Source: Diphasiastrum complanatum (taxonomy: Eukaryota; Streptophyta; Lycopodiopsida; Lycopodiales; Lycopodiaceae). Taken from it: DNA of 64,000 nucleotides. Made by a program: the position numbers and the translations under genes. The stretch is taken from positions 31,806,305-31,870,304 of the forward strand of contig CM055096.1 of the NCBI GenBank assembly GCA_029204225.1, in the 5' to 3' direction. Of the stretch, positions 58,950 to 64,000 are shown in pieces. The notes under the pieces are model-generated. The model searched no databases, had not been told where the DNA came from, and saw only the letters and a program-made list of their open reading frames with translations. Every line of letters starts with the position of its first letter. The first letter of the stretch is position 1.

Positions 58950-59330
58950 GTGTTGTTGAATGCGGTCTGTGGCGATGGAATGCAGTCACTACGGTGAATG
59001 CGGTTTCTATGGGTAAATGTGGTTTTTACGGGTGTGATGTGGTTTCTACGGGTGAATGCAGTCTGTGGCGGTCTGTTGCGGTTGAGACGGGTGATCAATG
59101 CGATAGGTGGTTGCGATGGAGGTGGAAGGTGATTTGTTGGAGGTTCGTGGCAGTTGCGATGGTTTATGGTAGTGTAGCTGGCGGTTTGTGTGGGTAAATA
59201 CAATAGTTGGGGTGTGGTTTACGGTTGAATGCGGGTGAATACGATTCAAGGGCAGAGGTGGTTTGAATCCGGTGTGTTTACGACTGCGAATGAATGCAGT
59301 CTGTTTGCGTTCCAAGGCGGATGCAGGCAG
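58950..59330. repeat. Degenerate GTGAATGCGGT-type repeats
   Basis: Words like GGTGAATGCGGTTTCTA and GGGTGAATGCAGTCTGTGGC recur irregularly within the leader of the minus-strand LTR element. Confidence 0.7.
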
Positions 59331-59499
59331 GTGTTGATAGAGTGCATCAGATGCAAATGGAGATAGAGAGAGTCAGATGCAAACGACGATAAAGGGCGTC
59401 GTATGAAAACGAAATGCGGTGTTGCTTGGGGGATAAGGTGGCTCGGTCGAAATGGCAATCAGAGGTGTCGCTTGAAACAACTGTAGTCTAACCTGGATT

Positions 59500-60350
59500 T
59501 GGTCTGGTTGAGTTGGTGAGGAACCTCGTCGGTTGAAATTTGACACAGGGCCGTCGGTTGAGATCTGAGTGAGGACGTCGCTTGAGATCTGATAGATTAC
59601 TCTGGTTGAGATGGGAGGCAGTGCGTCGGTTGAGATCTGAATGAGGCCGTCGGTTGAGATCTGATATATCACTCTGGTTGAGATGGGAGGTAGTGCATCG
59701 GTTGAGATCTAGGCCGTCGGTTGAAATCTGATAGATCACCCCGGTTGAGAATGGAGGTGTGAGGGGATGGAAGGAGCGTGAAGGGTGGCTGAGGCAGTGT
59801 GAGGCTTTAGGGGTGAGTGTGGAGGTCTGTCTGGGAGGAATCGGGGGTACAGTTGAATGCGGTCGGTTGGGATGCGGCCTGTTTGTAGGTTAATGGGGTC
59901 TCTACAGTTTACGATAAGTGTGGCCTGTTTGCGGTGGAATGCGGTGTGACGGTGGAATGCAGTTGTTGCGATGGAATGGGGCTGGTTGGGATTGATTGCT
60001 ATCGCGACGGGTGAGTGGGGATGGTTGTGATGGAATGTGATCATGATAGGTGGATGTGGATGGATGGGGAGCTGTTTGCTGTCGCGATGGGTGAATGCGG
60101 ATGGAGGTGGAATGTGGTCCGTTTGCGAGGGTGAGAAGCCCAGTCGGTTGAGATTGACATAATCTCGTTGGTTGAGATGTGAACGAGCACTCCGGTTGAG
60201 AATTGAGCAATGTGCTCCGGTTGAGATTCAACAGGGTGCATCGGTTGAGATCTGACACTGGCTGTCGGTTGAGATTTGTTGTCGGTTGAGATCTGACAAA
60301 GTGTGTCAGTTGAGATTTGATAGATCACTCCGGTTGAGAATTGAAGCGTG
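59500..60350. repeat. CGGTTGAGATCTGA minisatellite
   Basis: At least 20 copies of the 14-bp core GGTTGAGATCTGA or close variants occur in two blocks (59500-59755 and 60130-60345), spaced mostly 20-36 bp, with recurrent companion words such as GATAGATCACTCC. On the minus strand this gives an ISTD-type peptide repeat, which is probably incidental. Confidence 0.9.
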
Positions 60351-60617
60351 AGGGGACGAGAGGAGCATGAGCTTGTGTTGAAGGAAATCTAGGTTGGTTA
60401 GTGCCTTTTGCTAACAAAGAGATAGCCAACGGATTTGCGAGTGTATCAATGCGTGTATTTGGGCAATGATACAGCCATTGATGTGGCTCTGTCTAGTTTG
60501 TAGTAACTCAGATGTGTGGAAAGGTTGGGAGTTTGTTTGCAGGGATTTGAGTGGGGACAATGTTGCAGGTCTTATGGATTTAGAATGCGTTGGGGTTCAA
60601 GTGGCAACGGGGTCAAA

Positions 60618-61173
60618 TGTTGATAGATCTCCTGCTCCAGAGGATCGGTTGGCTAAAATTCTTTTGCTTACTTCTTCTTCTACCTGTCAGCAGAGGTAGT
60701 GGGCTCTTGCTTAAGTTATTCGTTCTTGTTCAAAGCCCAAAATCAGGCAGAAGGGAATAGATCAACATTGTAGTATTAATGTCCTGTCTGTCAGAGGACA
60801 ACTCGGAGTCGTTCTCTCTTGAAATCACTCACATTCAAACAGAGATGCAAGCCATGAACATTCATTTATAGATCAGCATGCAGCCCAAATGAATATTCAA
60901 TAGATTCTACAGCCACCTACTCTAAAAACGAACTGAATCAGATTCTACACTTTACTAAAACTGAGCTACACTTGCATTAATCCACAGAACTGAAACAAAA
61001 ATTAATCTACAGCATTTTAGAAGTCCAAGAATCAAGAAACCAACCAGCCTTCTGATTCTTGGACATCCTAAGAACATCAAGAACTAGAATGTTGGAGGAT
61101 ACGCAAGATTTGCACCACATTTCTAGCCTATTTAGTTTACCTGAATGCTGGCTCCTACATTAATCCACAAACA
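60618..61173 (-). repeat. 5' LTR (minus-strand element)
   Basis: Matches 55149-55701. It ends TCAACA on the minus strand at 60618, where the interior begins. Confidence 0.9.
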
Positions 61174-62237
61174 AGAAAAGAAAACTAATCCACTCTAGGA
61201 AAATAGCAAATCTAATCCATTCTACAATCCACAACCACACACGAAGGAGGGAAGGGCAAGATCATAAATGCATCACTCAAGAAATAAGCATGATCAAGGA
61301 GCTCAATGGATGCACCAAACTCGTGAAGGCTCTTCTCATTTCAGCATGGAGTAGGTACATTTCACCAAAAGCTCCTCTTCACAAAGAGGGAGTCTCTTAA
61401 ATAAGCAAGAGAGCTCCTTAGGTGGCATCGTAGTGGAATTTCCACATTCCACAAATTACAAGTGGAGTAATGCTCTCCACTAGAGGTCACCATCAAAAGG
61501 TGGCTCACTCTACTTTCTTTAAGAGGGGTCTACTTGCATTTATTACATTTGCCTAGAAATACTAGTTCCTACATGGTCATTCCATTTTTCGGGATTCACC
61601 ACGAGGCTTACACAGTTCTTGCTTGTCATTACTACTAGTATTCCTCGGCTCTCATACTCAGCTCTCAATCTTCATTCGTCTCGTCTCGTCTCCTCAGAGA
61701 CCTCCTCGGTCTAAGATGAGAGGTGCTCTTGAATTGCTCTGTCCGAGTATCTTGGGGATTTGTCAGAATTAGCCAACACTTAATAACCTTTCATATACCA
61801 AAGGCTTTTCCGTACTGTAAAAGCACTTGGTGTTGAAGCTTACATAGCTTATGATAATTTGTGAATAAATAGCATTCTGGATTTAGAAGATACGTGGGAA
61901 CTAGTCGCATTTGGGCGCTGCCCCTGCAGCGAATTTGCAATGGAATCGTAGGTATACCACATTAACTCAATGTTTATAGCTCATCGCTGATGTATACTGG
62001 TTCATCACTGATATTTACTTCACAATTTGGTATTGAATAACATGGAATTTGGAATGATGGCCAACAAACCACCGATGGCCAGATCATCGCGATTATATAG
62101 AATGAATTCTTGCATATGATAGCACCGCTTGTGATTACCAATTGGCCGTGGATCTGTAACGCGATTGAGAGCTTCAATAGCTTCTGGTTTCTGAGTAATT
62201 CAGCGCTTATAACATGCATGCTTGATTGCATGTTGAG
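61174..62237. other. Unassigned
   Basis: No gene was recognised. The first bases (GAAAACTAATCC) partly echo the LTR's terminal sequence. Confidence 0.3.
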
Positions 62238-62404
62238 TACTCATTCTAAAGCATGGTTTGATGTAGTTGGCTGCCCTACAAGAGTGCTCACTATCACACT
62301 AATGGGCTTTGATAATGATGAATACTTATTGTATGACATTGATAATAAGTTGTGTATGAGGATACTAATACTATCTACATGTGATAAGCATATTGCTACT
62401 ACCA
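62238..62404 (+). repeat. 167-bp duplicated segment (inverse copy at 52443-52609)
   Basis: See 52443-52609. Here its right edge abuts copia DNA lying in the opposite relative orientation. Confidence 0.93.
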
Positions 62405-62409
62405 ATAAG

Positions 62410-62990
62410 TCTTCTATAAAGCACTATTGATTACTACGAGCAACGAATCTTGTTTCAGACATGGATAACAACTGATGCTCAACTATGACAACTGTCTCCC
62501 TCACTTAACTAACTTGTTGATAGATAACAAGTTCGTTGAAAGATTAAGAACATGTAAAACCTTTGAGAGGAGTTTGAATTTACCATTCTAGAAATCTAAT
62601 CTAATAGTTCCTTCACCTTTGATTGTGTGTGGCTATTGTTACCAAGTGAAAATTTTTCTCGATATTGAAAGATGAATAGCTTTGGAACTATTCTTAATGA
62701 CTTGTCACATGCTGTGTGAATCAGAAATCAAAGAAGCAAGCCTCATCATTATGTGCATTCTGGTGATTTGCCATCATGAACGCATTTTCATCCACTTTAT
62801 GAATAGGGGCTTGATTCACTTATGCATCTACATTGGCCTATTGATTCCACCGCGTCTTCTTGTTATTGTTGAACTTCAGTTTCTTGTAGTCTTGGACCTT
62901 GTGATTAGTGCACTTACAATATTTACAATATTATCTTCTTTTCTTGTGTATTGTTCTGTTGATCTTGATTCTGACAAGCCAAATAACGAC
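62410..62990 (-). pseudogene. Copia gag knuckle and protease-region fragment
   Basis: The minus strand from about 62935 reads CKYCKCTNHKVQDY (zinc knuckle with the last Cys changed to Tyr), a Lys/Asn-rich stretch, then eroded protease sequence and, near 62520-62620, IKGEGTIRLDF and VLHVLNLSTNLLSINKLV, the conserved end of the copia protease. Frameshifts and stops are frequent. Confidence 0.75.
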
Positions 62991-62994
62991 TAAA

Positions 62995-63250
62995 GAAGAG
63001 TGGATAGTGGAGTCCTATCCACTACATATTTCGGGTCCAATCCTATAACTCGACATGGCACCTACCAGGTGGATAATGGTGCATTCCATTAGTGCTATGC
63101 CATCAACAACTATAAATAGATTAGTAGATCAGTTCATCTCGATAAGTTCAGTAGTTGTTCTTTAAGTTGTTCATCAAGAGTATTCATTCTTCTTATCCTC
63201 TCTGTTTTGCCATAGGCGTAGACTGATATATAGCATATTTTCCAACAGAT
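62995..63250 (-). repeat. LTR-like sequence, minus strand
   Basis: Begins TGTTGGAAAATATG at about 63249 on the minus strand and includes the part shared in inverse orientation with 50240-50420. It directly precedes the gag remnant. No primer site was found, so the 5' LTR reading is tentative. Confidence 0.5.
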
Positions 63251-64000
63251 GTTTTGACAATCTTTTGAATATTGTTCAAGTCGACAGTCGCTTGAATACT
63301 ATTTGAGTCAAGGTAGTTGACTGTGTGAACTTTGGTGTATTTATTCAGGTCCTTTGTCTACGACATATTCTTTTGCAATATCCCAAATCTAGGACACGGT
63401 CATGGATGTCTGAAAGGATATGACGAGTAATATCTAGTGGCAACTAGATCAAATGGGATTTGAAATTAAATTAAAATTTCAATACTATAACTTTAAACTC
63501 CAAGCCTCTTGCTCTGATTGAAAAAAGACTCGGTCTCAGTCTTACTCGGAAAGGCTTTGTCACCTGGGACCATATCATGAATTTTATCTATTCTCTTAGT
63601 CTCTCTCGCCTTAGGATTGAACTTGGTCTATTTGCTCGCGAATCTAGATTTATGTCCTTTGCCTTTACTCATGATGACCTTGGGTCTCTACCGCTCTTTC
63701 TATTGACTATGATAAGAATTGAATATTTAAGGCCTTGGATAAGAAAGACAAGATCTCCTATTCTTCTATCTATTCTGTTCTATCTATTCTGCTACCAAAG
63801 AGCCTCTCTTCACCTTTTCTTGGTTCAATTCTAAGTGGAGCCTCTTTGATCCTCCCGGTTTGTGGAAATCTAGATTTCCACGTACCCACAAAATTAGAAC
63901 GAGCAAGCTCAGAATCATCTCTCTTAGAATTCTCCAATTCTCCCTCTTTGTGCGAGCAAATTATAGGGGTAGTGTATCTCATGTTTGTTCAAAGTGCAAA
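63251..64000. other. Unassigned; the last 450 bp have unusual composition
   Basis: No gene was recognised. From about 63540 the text (TCTATCTATTCTGTTCTATC, CCTCCCGG) and a 70-codon minus-strand frame at 63770-63982 look unlike the surrounding TE DNA and recall plant organellar intergenic sequence. This is only an impression. Confidence 0.25.

Larger units (their letters stand above)
55149..61173 (-). mobile_element. LTR element with gag only and minisatellite leader (minus strand)
   Basis: Direct LTRs lie at 55149-55701 and 60618-61173. On the minus strand each starts TGTTTGTGGATTAATG and ends in CAACA. The interior holds a gag-like gene with three zinc knuckles (57000-58320) and a repeat-rich leader (58430-60360). 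No protease, RT, RNase H or integrase motif was seen, so it appears non-autonomous. The primer site adjoining the 5' LTR reads CCCCGTTGCCAC, reminiscent of the GCGCCGTTGCC core of the Asp-tRNA-type site used by Tat/Athila gypsy lineages. No target duplication is visible. Confidence 0.85.

Noticed and set aside
58397-60328. His/Asn/Pro-rich and ISTD-repeat frames on the minus strand
   Set aside because: They follow from minisatellite translation in the leader of an LTR element. Several overlapping frames are equally open.

Overview
This is nuclear DNA from a land plant and is dominated by decayed transposable elements. The one recognisable host gene is a plant-type SMG7 (nonsense-mediated decay factor) on the minus strand at 26.07-30.58 kb. 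Retroelements primed by initiator-Met tRNA (TGGTATCAGAGC-type sites), Ty1/copia and Ty3/gypsy elements, a plant hAT transposase with a DUF659-like core, and plant-style introns all support a plant. The LINEs carry a Cys/His-rich C-terminus, so a non-flowering lineage is possible, but that is only a guess. No rRNA, tRNA or CRISPR locus was seen.

Region by region. 0-7 kb: a full-length copia element (871-6788) sits inside the gag gene of an older, oppositely oriented copia element. 7-15.3 kb: an 80-bp tandem repeat, a 264-bp copia LTR with primer site, and remnants of at least four further copia elements on both strands. 15.5-22 kb: large microsatellites, 94-bp and 199-bp tandem duplications, and long unassigned stretches. 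22.1-24.7 kb: an array of palindromic words, then a multi-exon hAT transposase pseudogene lacking its C-terminal dimerisation region. 26-30.6 kb: SMG7 in four coding exons whose lengths sum to an intact frame; the first coding exon is missing. A strong splice donor lies 18 nt after the stop codon, so the 3'UTR probably holds an intron. Promoter-like sequence on the same strand near 44.3-45.1 kb could be its distant 5' end.

31.7-42.3 kb: a LINE/LTR nest. It holds a minus-strand LINE fragment, a LINE whose RT palm is inverted relative to its C-terminus (twin-priming layout), a 5.1-kb gag-protease-only gypsy-like element with an exact 5-bp target duplication lying in that LINE's 3' region, and an ORF1-only LINE with a related 3' tail. 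42.5-54.7 kb: foldback sequences, duplications, AT-rich DNA, and fragments of a copia family also present at 8 kb. 55.15-61.17 kb: a second LTR element without visible polymerase (minus strand), with a three-zinc-knuckle gag and a minisatellite-rich leader. 62-63.2 kb: another minus-strand copia fragment beside a 167-bp segment duplicated in inverse orientation at 52.5 kb.

All positions were read by eye. Family assignments rest on motifs, and divergence figures are counts by eye.
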